64,000 nucleotides of DNA. It comes from Harmonia axyridis (Eukaryota; Arthropoda; Insecta; Coleoptera; Coccinellidae). The notes beneath the pieces were generated by a model, which saw nothing but the letters and a program-made list of their open reading frames with translations, was not told where the DNA came from and did not search any database. The DNA lies in NCBI RefSeq assembly GCF_914767665.1, contig NC_059504.1:19904501-19968500 (forward strand), given 5' to 3'. Positions within the stretch are counted from its first letter, which is position 1. Every line of letters begins with the position of its first letter. A program made the position numbers and the translations under genes. Positions 59,536 to 63,239 of the stretch are shown in pieces.

Positions 59536-60544
59536 CTAGTTGGATTCATGTCTTCATATTCGCGAGTAGTAAATGATGCCATTTCAAATTCTTGTAAGTT
59601 TAAAATTTAGAAAGCTGACAAGCTAAAAAGTGCTTGTCCCTTTCAATACGTTCGAGATTTTCAATATTGTGCTGCATTCATTCAACACATATGCAAATTC
59701 AGAAAATGAAATTTTGAATTGTATTTGAAATCCTTGACTCATTTTCTTACTTTTCCAGAACTCAATATATGAAACTTCAGAATCCATACTCAATCAATTA
59801 TTGTCCACATTGGAATTGCTCAAGGTACGGTTCTAGGGACGTTAATGTTTATTACTTTTTCAAACCAACGTCTTTTCCGATCTGATTTCTCACGCCAATG
59901 AAACAGTTCTATCGTTCAATGTATGACCATTAGAAAGTTAATGATGAGTTCCTGGGTAACAGTGAGTTGATCGAGTCTGAAAGTTTGTAAGTCTCAATTC
60001 CCTAACTTTTCTTCCGCAGTATGTGGTTCGCCGAAACCAAATTATTACTCTATACCTATTCACATTTCTCTCTGAATTGATTATCGCGTATTGAAAAATA
60101 ACTAATTGAATCTATGATTTTAACTCACCATTTTGTATTTGATCACATTCCATTTAAAGATTATCTCCCCGGGTTGGAAAAACTCGTGCTTCATGTTCAA
60201 AGACAGCGTTCTCAAGAAGGGTTCCGGTTTACTTCTGAACAAAAGTGAACACTGCAGCAAATAGTAATTGATATCGAATGATATCTCCATTTTTAACGGT
60301 AGAGGTAAGAGATTCATGGCACTGGCATATTTCACCCCCTTTTTCTTATTCCAAAACAGACGATAGTAACTCATAATTTGGTCACTTTCGGTGTCTTCCA
60401 TGCCAATCAACTCCAGGTGCTTTTTTATGGCGTTGAGCTGAATTCTAATGTTGGCAAGACGGAACAACTTGATTACAGTATCTGAACTCAGGGCACCTAT
60501 TAGGACCAATGTTGTAACGACAAAACCACAGCACATAGTGATAC
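24917..60544 (-). CDS. Multi-repeat CNBD cation channel (CNGK-like), 22 exons, 5' end outside window
   Basis: Membrane ion channel made of linked repeats, each with S1-S6, pore loop, C-linker and cyclic-nucleotide-binding domain. The window shows the C-terminal half of repeat A and all of repeats B, C and D, 1,860 residues in 22 exons, ending at the stop at 24917. All 22 exons have AG/GT borders and compatible phases. The exon at 53061..54093 contains the end of CNBD A and S1 to pore of repeat B in one uninterrupted frame, so the repeats are covalently linked. CNG, HCN and EAG channels are separate one-repeat subunits; four repeats in one chain is known from CNGK of sea-urchin and fish sperm, which is K+-selective and cGMP-gated. 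By inference this is an insect CNGK-like channel of about 2,200 residues. The visible filters are non-canonical and three of four CNBDs lack the conserved Glu, so ion selectivity and ligand are uncertain. A split into two genes at 33.4/32.8 kb is not excluded. Confidence 0.85.
25777..26560 (-). pseudogene. Mariner transposase (5' interrupted) in the last channel intron
   Basis: The frame at 25777-26265 reads REVLLYIWWDWQEIIYYELL, GVVFHQDNS and HSPYSPDLAPSDYSLF, the catalytic core of mariner (W-W-D, H-Q-D-N, S-P-D-L-A-P-S-D-Y). Further upstream on the minus strand RLVTGD and TYDNV continue the family with stops and frameshifts. Dead copy between channel exons 21 and 22. Confidence 0.85.
27103..27327 (-). 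CDS. Channel exon 21: N-terminal half of CNBD D
   Basis: Acceptor tttcag, donor gtaaga, 75 codons in phase 0. LPRIITE opens the domain as in other CNBD channels, followed by YLFHNLQEPFLRQLS, FFPGNYIVQHGDSDQ and MYFVHHGQ. Confidence 0.93.
27747..27925 (-). CDS. Channel exon 20: repeat D S6 end and C-linker
   Basis: Acceptor tcaag, donor gtaaat, phase 1 to 0. GIFIGIAANIVSLHSSFL (S6 end; same intron position and phase as in repeat B), then a C-linker with RYEERIYELRDHL and WNYVKQLWTKRNGRQ. Confidence 0.93.
28112..28253 (-). CDS. Channel exon 19: repeat D pore and S6
   Basis: Acceptor tttcag, donor gtaatg, phase 0 to 1. Pore helix MYVICVYFIVGVSTNT, filter GIGDISP, then S6 IIFLIILMLTAKFMIG. Tyr of the canonical GYGD is Ile, and the pore-helix Trp is Phe. 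Confidence 0.92.
28632..29460. repeat. Alternating inverted repeat A-B-A'-B'
   Basis: Unit A (about 28632-28789) is repeated inverted at about 29040-29195, and unit B (about 28790-29045) inverted at about 29196-29460. Both B arms carry the same 40-plus-codon open frame (MAELIS, then RQIDELTDKAVAESSEYQHR). Sits between channel exons 18 and 19. A diverged relative is at 2110-2420. Confidence 0.85.
29969..30092 (-). CDS. Channel exon 18: repeat D S5 and turret
   Basis: Acceptor tttcag, donor gtaagt, phase 2 to 0. S5 FVWIGLMVHLFSCVWYMFAC shows the H-x-x-x-C-x-W-Y pattern of CNG/EAG channels, followed by TDSWAKIFYERPR. Confidence 0.92.
30537..31512 (-). mobile_element. 5'-truncated non-LTR retrotransposon, RT C-terminal half
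   Basis: 317 codons open from the RT catalytic box (HSFVDDSTLHTAF) through NADKTQICLFSRK, SISMLGITISNN, IYKAQIRPVLEYCSHAW and QKRAIRLIG to RLWNTLPRDVFPEAYNLHKF. The ORF has few defects but lacks the endonuclease and most of the RT. It ends in a hairpin, AATCCGAAC-TTCGTTCGGATT. Inserted between channel exons 17 and 18, same strand. Confidence 0.9.
31672..31887 (-). CDS. Channel exon 17: repeat D S3-S4
   Basis: Acceptor ttgtag, donor gtaagt, phase 2 to 2. Y-F-S-R-K-T-K-R then S3 IVDFVANAPFPYAAFLLPII (D-x-x-x-x-x-P) and S4 with four basic residues (FSVLKLCTLLRIWDVKEFF). Separated from exon 16 by only 55 bp. Confidence 0.87.
31888..31942 (-). other. 55-bp intron between channel exons 16 and 17
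   Basis: Begins gtataa and ends ttttgtag on the minus strand. Without removing it the frame hits stops. Its length is typical of minimal insect introns, unlike the kilobase TE-filled introns around it. Confidence 0.75.
31943..32144 (-). CDS. Channel exon 16: repeat D S1-S2
   Basis: Acceptor tttcag, donor gtataa, phase 1 to 2. S1 ALLCVICGYLNFIVVTYQF and S2 FMLILIMVIIDLVHLWKI are clear. The donor is weak (AA/gtataa) but the only one that joins exon 17 in frame. Confidence 0.85.
32233..32455. repeat. MITE between channel exons 15 and 16
   Basis: Inverted ends TATCCAAAGTCACTTG / CAAGTGACTTTGGATATAC; interior shares GATTATACAAGGGTTGTCC with the copy at 4140-4240. Confidence 0.75.
32700..32838 (-). 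CDS. Channel exon 15: repeat D pre-S1
   Basis: Acceptor ctatag, donor gtaagg, phase 0 to 1. Encodes a basic stretch and LITLLFILTPKRWFNMVI, which aligns with the region before S1 in repeat C (YILLPICILPQGWFLKIW). The exon begins exactly with ATG, so it could in principle also be a start exon; the acceptor before it and the matching phase favour a continued chain. Confidence 0.78.
33386..33601 (-). CDS. Channel exon 14: end of CNBD C and acidic linker to repeat D
   Basis: Acceptor ttttag, donor gttagt, 72 codons in phase 0. Starts with the last CNBD helix (RYPEIKDKIAMSFARE), then a Ser/Asp/Glu-rich linker (DEESDSFPDIPSETSEDNED) that looks disordered. If the gttagt donor is not used, the frame runs 21 more codons to a stop at 33320-33322, which would make this the end of a separate gene; splicing to exon 15 is also in phase. 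Confidence 0.82.
33960..34735 (+). mobile_element. Non-LTR retrotransposon fragment, RNase H and zinc-knuckle end
   Basis: Decayed plus-strand frames include the RNase H end (RHCAIEGNEKADELAKKAS), KYQYETAVQQWEGDNRKTLW and a C-x-x-C-x-x-x-x-E-x-x-x-H-x-x-x-x-C finger (ICKLCGKEVETAKHIVCKCS). Same family as 1209-1720. Lies between channel exons 13 and 14. Confidence 0.8.
35006..36075 (-). pseudogene. DDE transposase (Tc1/mariner superfamily) pseudogene
   Basis: On the minus strand: an HTH-linker region (RGRGHGPPRTVRTPENEKAV), the first catalytic region (PLHSPKVKVWWAVSQFG, IGPYFFEEES), then WFQQDDATAHTA and GCPARSPDFSISNFF with the second and third acidic positions. Three frames are needed, so it is dead. 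Related to 61.3-62.2 kb and 5.9-6.5 kb. Located between channel exons 13 and 14. Confidence 0.85.
36291..36467 (-). CDS. Channel exon 13: core of CNBD C
   Basis: Acceptor ttttcag, donor gtaaga, 59 codons in phase 0. Continues the strands after VHRGK with LEIKFYHNF, then GVGGMLGNIGNH, where the cassette Gly-Glu is Gly-Asn, and TATALTNMDTLYMKTEDFYR. The cassette arginine is not evident. Confidence 0.9.
36853..36894. repeat. 12-bp tandem repeat
   Basis: About three copies of AGAAAGAATCGG in the intron between channel exons 12 and 13. Confidence 0.7.
37137..37358 (-). CDS. Channel exon 12: N-terminal half of CNBD C
   Basis: Acceptor tttcag, donor gtaagg, 74 codons in phase 0. Helix and strands LKEIPLFEGVDRTFF, RYYIRGSYIFREDD, IDTIFIVHRGK: a clear CNBD start (F-x-G-V-D, G-x-x-I, I-F-I-V-x-x-G-K). 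Confidence 0.93.
37604..37893. repeat. Stacked palindromes (CTATAGAGTTAGGGTTGTGG family)
   Basis: GACTATAGAGTTAGGGTT, then GGTTACTTTGGCAGGTAA, appears four times in alternating orientation, with GTTTCTTGTACAGGTAAAAACG and its complement flanking the first pair. The first palindrome (37604-37787) is almost perfect. A shorter relative is at 42610-42740. Between channel exons 11 and 12. Confidence 0.9.
38499..40053. repeat. 1.55-kb giant foldback element
   Basis: The left arm starting TGTACAGGGTGGGCAAATAA pairs with the right arm ending at its complement, and the pairing continues with scattered mismatches for about 700 bases per arm. The centre (39020-39540) is itself four copies of a 135-150-base unit (CAGAAACAGAAG..., CAACTGATGCACTG) in two inverted pairs. 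No transposase. Lies between channel exons 11 and 12. Confidence 0.92.
40293..40470 (-). CDS. Channel exon 11: repeat C S6 end and C-linker
   Basis: Acceptor ttttag, donor gtaaaa, phase 2 to 0; the intron to exon 10 is 123 bp. Encodes YVFAYISSYTSDLQSVY, then YQGMVTEMKKYF and YRWKRSEGME, matching the C-linker pattern of CNBD channels (helix, then R/K-W-x-x-x-x-G). Confidence 0.92.
40594..40758 (-). CDS. Channel exon 10: repeat C pore loop and S6
   Basis: Acceptor ttacag, donor gtgagt, phase 2 to 2. Pore helix SIYMIAIYWATSTLV, filter GAGFGDLTAQ, S6 LIIICIMTMCGVFFFG. Counting from the pore-helix Trp, GFGD falls exactly where GYGD does in K+ channels, but the residues before it are V-G-A instead of T-T-V. 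Confidence 0.93.
40950..41410 (+). mobile_element. Non-LTR retrotransposon RT fragment
   Basis: Plus-strand decayed frames with NGIRQGDFSSPFLSNIIMND (RT motif before the active site) and VLFAENEDDLQKKLQTI (degenerate A-D-D box, Asp-Asp lost to Glu-Asn). Opposite strand to the channel, between exons 9 and 10. Confidence 0.75.
41575..42425 (+). mobile_element. Tc1-like transposon with internal deletion
   Basis: The N-terminal 140 codons (41694-42116) are open: RRRLAPVQLDQIIRWIQEG, SQREVSRRLNVSQSVVSRAW (first HTH), then a second basic HTH ending QTVRRRLHVHGLRARRRVQ. The frame then shifts to WSARSPDMNCIEHFWTEMSR (third catalytic region) and continues to 42319. The stretch with the first two catalytic Asp residues is missing, about 350 bases by comparison with full-length Tc1 proteins. 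Clear inverted termini were not found. Confidence 0.85.
42610..42745. repeat. Hairpin related to 37604-37893
   Basis: GACTATAGAGTCTGGTTTG / CAAACCAAACTCTATAGTC form the arms, and the flank CTGTGCATGTCC with ACAGGTGAAGACG matches the larger stack with changes. Confidence 0.75.
42746..43020 (+). mobile_element. Non-LTR retrotransposon ORF2 3' end fragment
   Basis: 70 codons open: MRMGLTENDECRFYGEEEET, PDHPGTECLAMASQRR and SLKPSQILEFIETLEMEG. This is the C-terminal finger region (one Cys changed to Tyr). The same sequence recurs at 54760-55010 next to an RNase H part. Confidence 0.75.
43233..43447 (-). CDS. Channel exon 9: repeat C S5 and pore turret
   Basis: Acceptor tttcag, donor gtgaac, phase 0 to 2. 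S5 is KFVPFTIIFLNVCAALMM; then a long turret with two Cys, ending FCKRDSWIER. The D/S-W before the pore helix is typical of CNG/EAG-type channels. Confidence 0.88.
43908..44905 (+). pseudogene. Mariner transposase (mauritiana-like), inactive
   Basis: Plus-strand frames give the HTH region (KKSAAEAHRMLSNTYGD, SERTCRKWFQRFNNGDFDVE), then RRKEFLHRIVTGDEKW, SIWWDQLSVVYYELL, ILQHNNARPHVTRVV and SSDVAPSDYHF, ending VVASDGQYF. Three or more frameshifts. In the second catalytic motif H-D-N-A-R-P-H is H-N-N-A-R-P-H, so the Asp is also lost. Between channel exons 8 and 9. Confidence 0.88.
44930..45868. repeat. Foldback element, 0.94 kb
   Basis: TACCGGGTTTTTCACCATAA at the left pairs with its complement at the right end, and the arms run about 380 bases (including ATACAGGGTGTTCCATTTGA and ACTCAAAAAAGGGCATTTTG). 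AT-rich centre of about 180 bases. Confidence 0.9.
45979..46302 (-). CDS. Channel exon 8: repeat C S2-S4
   Basis: Acceptor tttcag, donor gtaagt, exactly 108 codons in phase 0. S2 (DLISYIDLYLMLFVGYYG), S3 (KGSFFLDVVLCFPWELM, with the conserved F-x-x-D-x-x-x-x-x-P pattern) and a weakly charged S4 (SVRLIKIFQAYRLPSVFDYL). Confidence 0.9.
46381..47265. repeat. Nested foldback elements
   Basis: Outer arms: CTACAACTTCCGGTTATACCGG (about 46440) and its complement (about 47175). An inner pair begins at about 46614 (GTACAGGGTGTTTATCAG; AATTCATCAAAAATCAAGAT) and closes near 47035 (ATCTTGAGTTTTGATGAATT). One foldback is apparently inserted into another. Between channel exons 7 and 8. Confidence 0.8.
47378..47619 (-). 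CDS. Channel exon 7: B-C linker and repeat C S1
   Basis: Acceptor ttttag, donor gtgagt, phase 1 to 0. Begins with an acidic stretch (NDEDYEEPFE), then FFYRLKYILLPICILPQG and S1 (WMGIRITTTILYALLIPF). It does not begin with a methionine and matches the phase of exon 6, supporting one chain across B and C. Confidence 0.88.
48021..49282 (-). mobile_element. Mariner element, near full length, with defective transposase
   Basis: Inverted ends GCCAATTGAAAAGT / ACTTTTCAATTGGC, total 1.26 kb, the usual mariner size. Minus-strand frame at 48084-48449: LFHQDNASYYKLMKTMAKLH, PPYWPDLAPSEFFQFSDLKR and DRYNRCIALEGNNVE. The third motif has Trp for Ser and Glu for Asp, and a stop and frameshifts break the upstream part. 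Between channel exons 6 and 7. Confidence 0.88.
49450..49776 (-). CDS. Channel exon 6: C-terminal half of CNBD B and B-C linker
   Basis: Acceptor cttcag, donor gtgaat, phase 1 to 1. CNBD strands include LSPGEQFGTRNILLGWP, where the cassette Gly-Glu is Gly-Thr and no cassette arginine is evident, then a Lys-rich helical tail (DEIKKEKLKFKAWLVKAIK). If the donor were ignored, a stop would follow after ten codons. Splicing to exon 7 keeps the frame and leads into S1 of repeat C. Confidence 0.88.
50093..50273 (-). CDS. Channel exon 5: N-terminal half of CNBD B
   Basis: Acceptor tttcag, donor gtgaat, phase 0 to 1. Contains the family pattern FFKEADEEFVELIAT, LPPGEIVTYAGG and RDMYILQKG, i.e. the first CNBD helix and the first beta strands. 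Joins exon 4 (VTFK/ERLEIL) and exon 6 (KEV/EPGLEE) in frame. Confidence 0.9.
51420..52262. repeat. MITE with TAGGCCCAGTTTCACCAAA termini
   Basis: Left end AAGGCCCAGTTTCACCAAA, right end TTTGGTGAAACTGGGCCTA, with further complementary blocks (AATCGCGATTAG / TTAATCGCGATTTG). 0.84 kb, non-coding. Between channel exons 4 and 5. Confidence 0.85.
52241..52566. repeat. 163-bp tandem duplication covering a MITE end and a splice donor
   Basis: Bases 52241-52403 and 52404-52566 are essentially identical. Each copy starts at GTTTGGTGAAACTGGGCC (the MITE terminus) and ends with AAGTTGTTACCTT, which on the minus strand is the exon 4 end and its donor (AAG/gtaaca). Confidence 0.95.
52564..52820 (-). CDS. 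Channel exon 4: repeat B S6 end and C-linker
   Basis: Acceptor aaccag, donor gtaaca, phase 1 to 0. Begins GIFLFGFCTSELAATI (S6 end), followed by a C-linker with RVMRYFELQW and WYYNKG, ending TTKIQKQVTFK. The donor and the last three coding bases lie at the end of a 163-bp tandem duplication, so an identical donor copy sits 163 bp further into the intron. Confidence 0.92.
53061..54093 (-). CDS. Channel exon 3: end of CNBD A fused to repeat B S1-S5 and pore
   Basis: 344 codons open in one frame (acceptor ttccag, donor gtaagc, phase 0 to 1). Residues 1-27 are the last CNBD helix (VLYKVDFVQIIKLFPEIY). Residues 28-118 are a basic linker. S1 is about 121-141, S2 about 154-172, S3 about 192-205. 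S4 (about 220-238, MKLNRLLKCYRIYTFFKK) has few charges, as in CNG channels. S5 is about 252-272, then a Cys-rich turret, pore helix and filter STLGFDDITP at about 320-329, and the start of S6. The second filter glycine is Asp (GFDD, not GYGD). This exon proves that repeats A and B are in one chain. Confidence 0.95.
54240..55020 (+). mobile_element. Non-LTR retrotransposon fragment with RNase H and C-terminal finger
   Basis: Decayed frames: SDSQAALK (RNase H), VPGYSRIRGNEEANTLAQKG (RNase H end), KCTYKKWFQEKEKN, then 54807 onwards MRTGLAENYEFRFCGEEEET and SLKPSQILEFIRTL. Same family as 42746-43020. Plus strand, between channel exons 2 and 3. Confidence 0.8.
55101..55259 (-). CDS. Channel exon 2: core of CNBD A
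   Basis: Acceptor ttttag, donor gtgagg, 53 codons, phase 0 to 0. Carries the phosphate-binding cassette: GSVLGEAALIL, then PSKTTVRAANYCELQ. The Gly-Glu that contacts the cyclic nucleotide ribose is present; the usual arginine before the A/T-x-V step is replaced by Ser/Lys. This is the only one of the four CNBDs in the window that keeps Gly-Glu. Confidence 0.92.
55515..56013. repeat. MITE, 0.5 kb
   Basis: Ends CCATAGTATAAGGAAAGCAT with AGTAAGCC, and the inverted GGCTTACTATCCTTTCCTTA with TACTATGG. A diverged copy is at 3450-3720. Confidence 0.85.
56148..56585 (+). CDS. Non-LTR retrotransposon ORF1 (nucleic-acid-binding protein)
   Basis: 145 residues. The basic, Asn/Lys-rich N-terminal half is followed by KAWLFISRIHKDVTETDII and KFIANKGKV, which look like an RRM-type or ORF1 C-terminal domain of non-LTR elements. 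Presumed to bind the element RNA. No zinc knuckle is visible, so it is shorter than many ORF1 proteins. The stop TAA is directly followed by ATG (TAAATGA), but that ATG is not in the ORF2 frame. Confidence 0.75.
   Translation: MEHELTNIDDVNGFKEVKYKVNKRHKVKTGTGINNNTTLKSSKLNEDKKAWLFISRIHKDVTETDIIKFIANKGKVQENKISVKILNLRNNENIHYNSIMLGFPFEMKDIAYENDFWPTGIKYTRFDFKRGQHFLDKRPPINNQL
56591..59425 (+). CDS. Non-LTR retrotransposon ORF2 (endonuclease and reverse transcriptase)
   Basis: Open for 945 codons; the first in-frame ATG is only at 56747. The endonuclease signature begins upstream of that ATG (HQNIRSIGNT, VCISEHWK), so translation probably starts near or within the end of ORF1. Endonuclease: GGTAIFVRNDIES, IITGDFNINML, DGIYVK, SDHLAQ. 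RT: IRPKFKTGDPEDYGNYRPIS, HGCLKGKSTQTA, GIFLDLSKAYDCLD, GIPQGSVAGTVMFLIYIND, active site HYVDDTNLL, TKFLGIYIDG. It ends with a thumb/C-terminal region and no RNase H. Role: target-primed reverse transcription of the element. Confidence 0.9.
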   Translation, partial: QKKQNNQYKITIFHQNIRSIGNTTEKLEKLTDENPDIKIVCISEHWKTEKQIMHHTIKNFTLTAKYCRPLGEHGGTAIFVRNDIESWERQDIGKISKIKQFECAAIEYHLDHKKWICLAVYNDGNTEQITTQLTPILEKLTKENYEIIITGDFNINMLQENKTKRDWTNFLKTFGIEQTIFEPTRITHSTSTCLDGIYVKVNSPYSTEILQTHISDHLAQKISFSLNKTINYTHIRALSEKNLNDLKKSLSQQNWSSVYECDQKNINEQFNIFHNIYLEHFNNSCPLIKIPIKSKKHKPKHNNIEIQQTKHELDILFILSTKNKKFWNKYIITKQKYDKLLTKNKTDNFGKLIENSDNKNKTIWSIVNSLHKNNYDTQIPRKRNMENLANEFNEYILHAATNLTKNINQKKRPMTYTKAQHIFTTQKINEQNIMDIIKKLKNKTSSGIDEISNKTIKHTKEEIIQVITYIINNSITEGYFPSKLKTAEIRPKFKTGDPEDYGNYRPISIISSFAKLFEQAFCQQIMEFFISKRLLGSNQHGCLKGKSTQTAIFQFIKRIMEAFEDCELALGIFLDLSKAYDCLDPEILYQKLEHYGIQGNALRWIKSYFYGRTQQVKIRINGSDIKSEERQIKMGIPQGSVAGTVMFLIYINDFGHISLIEDRTEITNVHYVDDTNLLTVQPLWPDLRSITEKIMHYTEEWLENNNLILNKTKTKMILFHPIHSNIENPRKININKQEFKISEHTKFLGIYIDGDMKWKTHIANLEDKIASSLYAFRVTAKYLNPEVTKTVYYAMIESKLRYGLIFYGSGNIQSLFRLQKKAVRLICSLNYNQSCRGFFRQKRILTLYGLYIQECILFIHKNNELFEQYKNLKERYETRTQNYNYPKYRLTTTQQQAEYRCLLLYNHLPNETKNITNYKIFKKKIFSMLMDMEPYCLQDYLGNN
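59494..59534 (+). repeat. (ATT)n tail of the non-LTR element
   Basis: About thirteen ATT units directly after the 3' UTR of the retrotransposon; marks its 3' end. Confidence 0.9.
59800..60010 (+). mobile_element. Small non-LTR RT fragment
   Basis: Plus strand: GIAQGTVLGTLMFI (RT motif before the active site), then DLISHANETVLSFN, a decayed version of the Y-A-D-D-T block. Between channel exons 1 and 2. Confidence 0.55.
60129..60544 (-). CDS. Channel exon 1 (of window): repeat A S6, C-linker, start of CNBD
   Basis: Acceptor cttcag at the high end, donor gtgagt at the low end; enters in phase 1 and leaves in phase 0, 138 whole codons. The first about 22 residues are hydrophobic (CCGFVVTTLVLIGA) and fit S6. 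A charged helical C-linker follows, with the family's Y-x-x-x-W-x-K-K-K-G pattern (YYRLFWNKKKG). The exon ends in the first CNBD strands (FFQPGEIIFKWN). S1 to pore of this repeat must lie upstream, beyond 60.6 kb; I find no matching exon before the window edge. Confidence 0.85.
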
Positions 60545-61311
60545 CTGAAGAGTTAGGAAAGGTAAAATAATCTTCATATAGTGGTAATACATATTTCTAT
60601 TATTCCAGTTTTCCGCAAAATTTCAGAGAAAGTATTCTGAGATACCGTCCGTTCTTCTATACACAGTATTGAAAGCCTTCAAGCAATCAACAAAACACCC
60701 GCCGATATGACATAATTGTTATAAGAACAATTATATTCGAAAGAAAAGAACTAGCTATTGAAGATGAAAATTATTACAGTATGTTTAAGGTCTGATCTGA
60801 CGAAATCATAGCAATGATTTCAGAGTTATAACCATCCAAAATTTTGCTTTTTGTGAGCTTGATCCAGGGGAACAGAGTGCTACAATTTTGCCAAATGTCA
60901 GTAATTGATGAATTTTGAGCCGAGTATGTTATCAAACGATTGCAAACGATATAAAAATAAAAGAAATCTGGAAACAGACTGCGAACGGTTAACAAGGAAA
61001 AATAAAAACACAAATTCCAATAGACTCACGTACGTTGGTTCAACGTTGTATCGTTGAAATTCACGTTACCGGTTGAATTTTCAACGTTGTCATTTCAGTT
61101 TCAAAATCTAACGTGTTTCTTTATAAACACTTATCTTTATCAACGTATTTTTTCAACTATATTACATTATTTTGTATATACTGTTAACATGCTGATATTG
61201 AACGTTATTTCAACATTGCATTGAAACCATTCAATAATCACCTATCTATCGAACAAATTTATTTCACTTTTTCTAGTAACTATATCATTACGTTCCCATT
61301 CCAAGTTGATA

Positions 61312-62240
61312 AAGGGTGTTTTTTCAAGAGCTATAGAACTTTAAATTGCAATAAAACAACGATGGATTATTCGATTGACATGAATTTTATTTGTCCGCAA
61401 GATAATCTTATGGCATTACATTTTAAATATGATTTCTGGCATATGACCGCCAAGGCTGGCTCGGATGTAGTCCAATCTGGACGTCCAATTTTCGATGACT
61501 TTTCCCAACATTTGTGGCCGTATATCGGCAATAACACGGCGATTGTTGTCTTCCAAATGGTCAAGGGTTTGTGACTTATCCGCATAGACCAATGTTTTTA
61601 CATACTCCACAGAAAGTAGTCTAGCGGTGTTAAATCACAAGATCTTGGAGGCCAATTCACAGGTTCAAAACGTGAAATTAGGCGGTCACCAAACGTGTCT
61701 TTCAATAAATCGATTGTGGCACGAGATGTGTGACATGTTGCGCCGTCTTGTTGGGATCACAGCTCCTGGACATTATGGTTGTTCAATTCAGAAATGAAAT
61801 AGTTAGTAATCATGGCTCTATACCGATCACCATTGACTGTAACGTTCTGTTCATCATCGTTTTTGAAGAAGTACGGACCAATGATTCCACCAGTCCATAA
61901 AATGCACCAAACAGTCAGTTTTTCTGGATGTAATGGTGTTTCGACATACACTTGAGGATTAGCTTCACTCCAAATGCGGCAGTTTTGTTTGTTGACGTAG
62001 TCATTCAATCAGAAGTACGCTTCATCGCTAATAGACGTAGTGCACGATACGTATTCCGCACAGAACCATTATTTTCGAAATGAAATTGCACTATTTGCAA
62101 GCGTTGTTCAGGCGTGAGTCTATTCATGATGAATTGCCAAACCAAACTGAGAATAAATCACTTGACAGCTGTTAAATCGGTCGTCATCTTGAACAGTAAT
62201 GCCAACTTAAAGTTATATACCTCGAAAAAAACACCCTATA
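61312..62240 (-). mobile_element. DDE transposon (Tc1/mariner superfamily) with decayed transposase
   Basis: Inverted ends GGGTGTTTTTTC with AGAGCTATAGAACTTTA and its counterpart TAAAGTTATATACCTCG with AAAAAAACACCC. Minus-strand frames: QNCRIWSEANPQ, LHPEKLTVWCILWTGG, IIGPYFFKND, QNVTVNGDRYRAMITNYF, later KTLVYADKSQTLDHLEDNN, RRVIADIRPQML, IENWTSRLDYIRASLGGHMP and EIIFKM. About 0.93 kb, shorter than a full element; stops present. Confidence 0.85.
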
Positions 62241-62249
62241 TAAACATAT

Positions 62250-63230
62250 CATTCATACTCTCTGTCGGTAACATACACGTTTCTGTTGTGTTCAACATTA
62301 TATCATCGCTCATGTTGAATATATCTTTTAATCGACCTCTCAACCCTTTCTTTGACTCGAATGGTTGATAGTGATGATGGAATATAAGTTTTGAATGGAT
62401 GATGAAACTACTATCGAATCATGTTACTATACCACGTTTTTATATGCGCCATTATCCTTAGTTATTTGTACATTTCCAAGCAACGTTATTTCACCATTGC
62501 CTCAGAAACTTTCAAAAAATGTTCCATTTACGAGAAAACCGAAAGTTCAAATGACAAAAAAATGCTCAGAAATTGTCCCTAAACTATTTAATTTCGGAAA
62601 CCGGTGGAATTTACAACAAAAAATTTTGGATAAAATGGGTTTTCCTCCTCATCTGTATGTTATAAGGAAGATGATCTATGATACAGAGAACTATTTTGAG
62701 TAACCTGGAAGTATAAGAATAATATTTCTTTATATTTATCCATTATATCCAAGCATTTACACAAGTGGTTGTTTACTATATTATATATACATTTGTAGGG
62801 ACTCTTTGCTAGTCCAACAAAGTCGCCCATAACACGCCGAAATTGTCAGTTTACGTTAGAATACTGAAGTAAGTTTTAAGTTTATTCCCTACAGGCAAAG
62901 TCTTCCGCAATAGAAATTGAAGGTGTTTTTGGCAGAGATTACTGAGTGCCAAACTGACGATTCTATCAGTGATCTCAGGATGAAACAACGCAATCCCCTC
63001 AAAAAATTATTTTGAGTCGAGTATGATCCGCCAAAAATTGTACCTACGTTTAAGAAATGGTCAGAATGTACCAGAAATAGAATCAGAGTAATTCATTCAT
63101 ATTTATCTTTTGTTATGTAAAATACATAAATATATAAGCAATTGTTCATATATTTTAACTTTTCTCTTGATATAATAAAACCGTAATTGTACGTTTAAGA
63201 ACAAAGTCCAATATTGATATTGGATTATAT
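62250..63230. other. Region without recognised genes
   Basis: A 102-codon plus-strand frame at 62395-62703 (including KLFNFGNRWNLQQKILDKMG) matches nothing I know. The missing S1-pore exons of channel repeat A were looked for here on the minus strand and not found. Confidence 0.3.
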
Positions 63231-63239
63231 TATTAGATT

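Noticed and set aside
60774..61013. Minus-strand frame with hydrophobic start and W-containing tail, considered as S5/pore turret of channel repeat A
   Set aside because: No filter motif, no uninterrupted membrane segment, and no donor joining exon 1 in phase 1; it also lies next to retroelement debris.
61683..61695. Minus-strand F-G-D considered as a pore filter for repeat A
   Set aside because: It belongs to the DDE transposase frame (around T-F-G-D-R-L), not to a pore loop.
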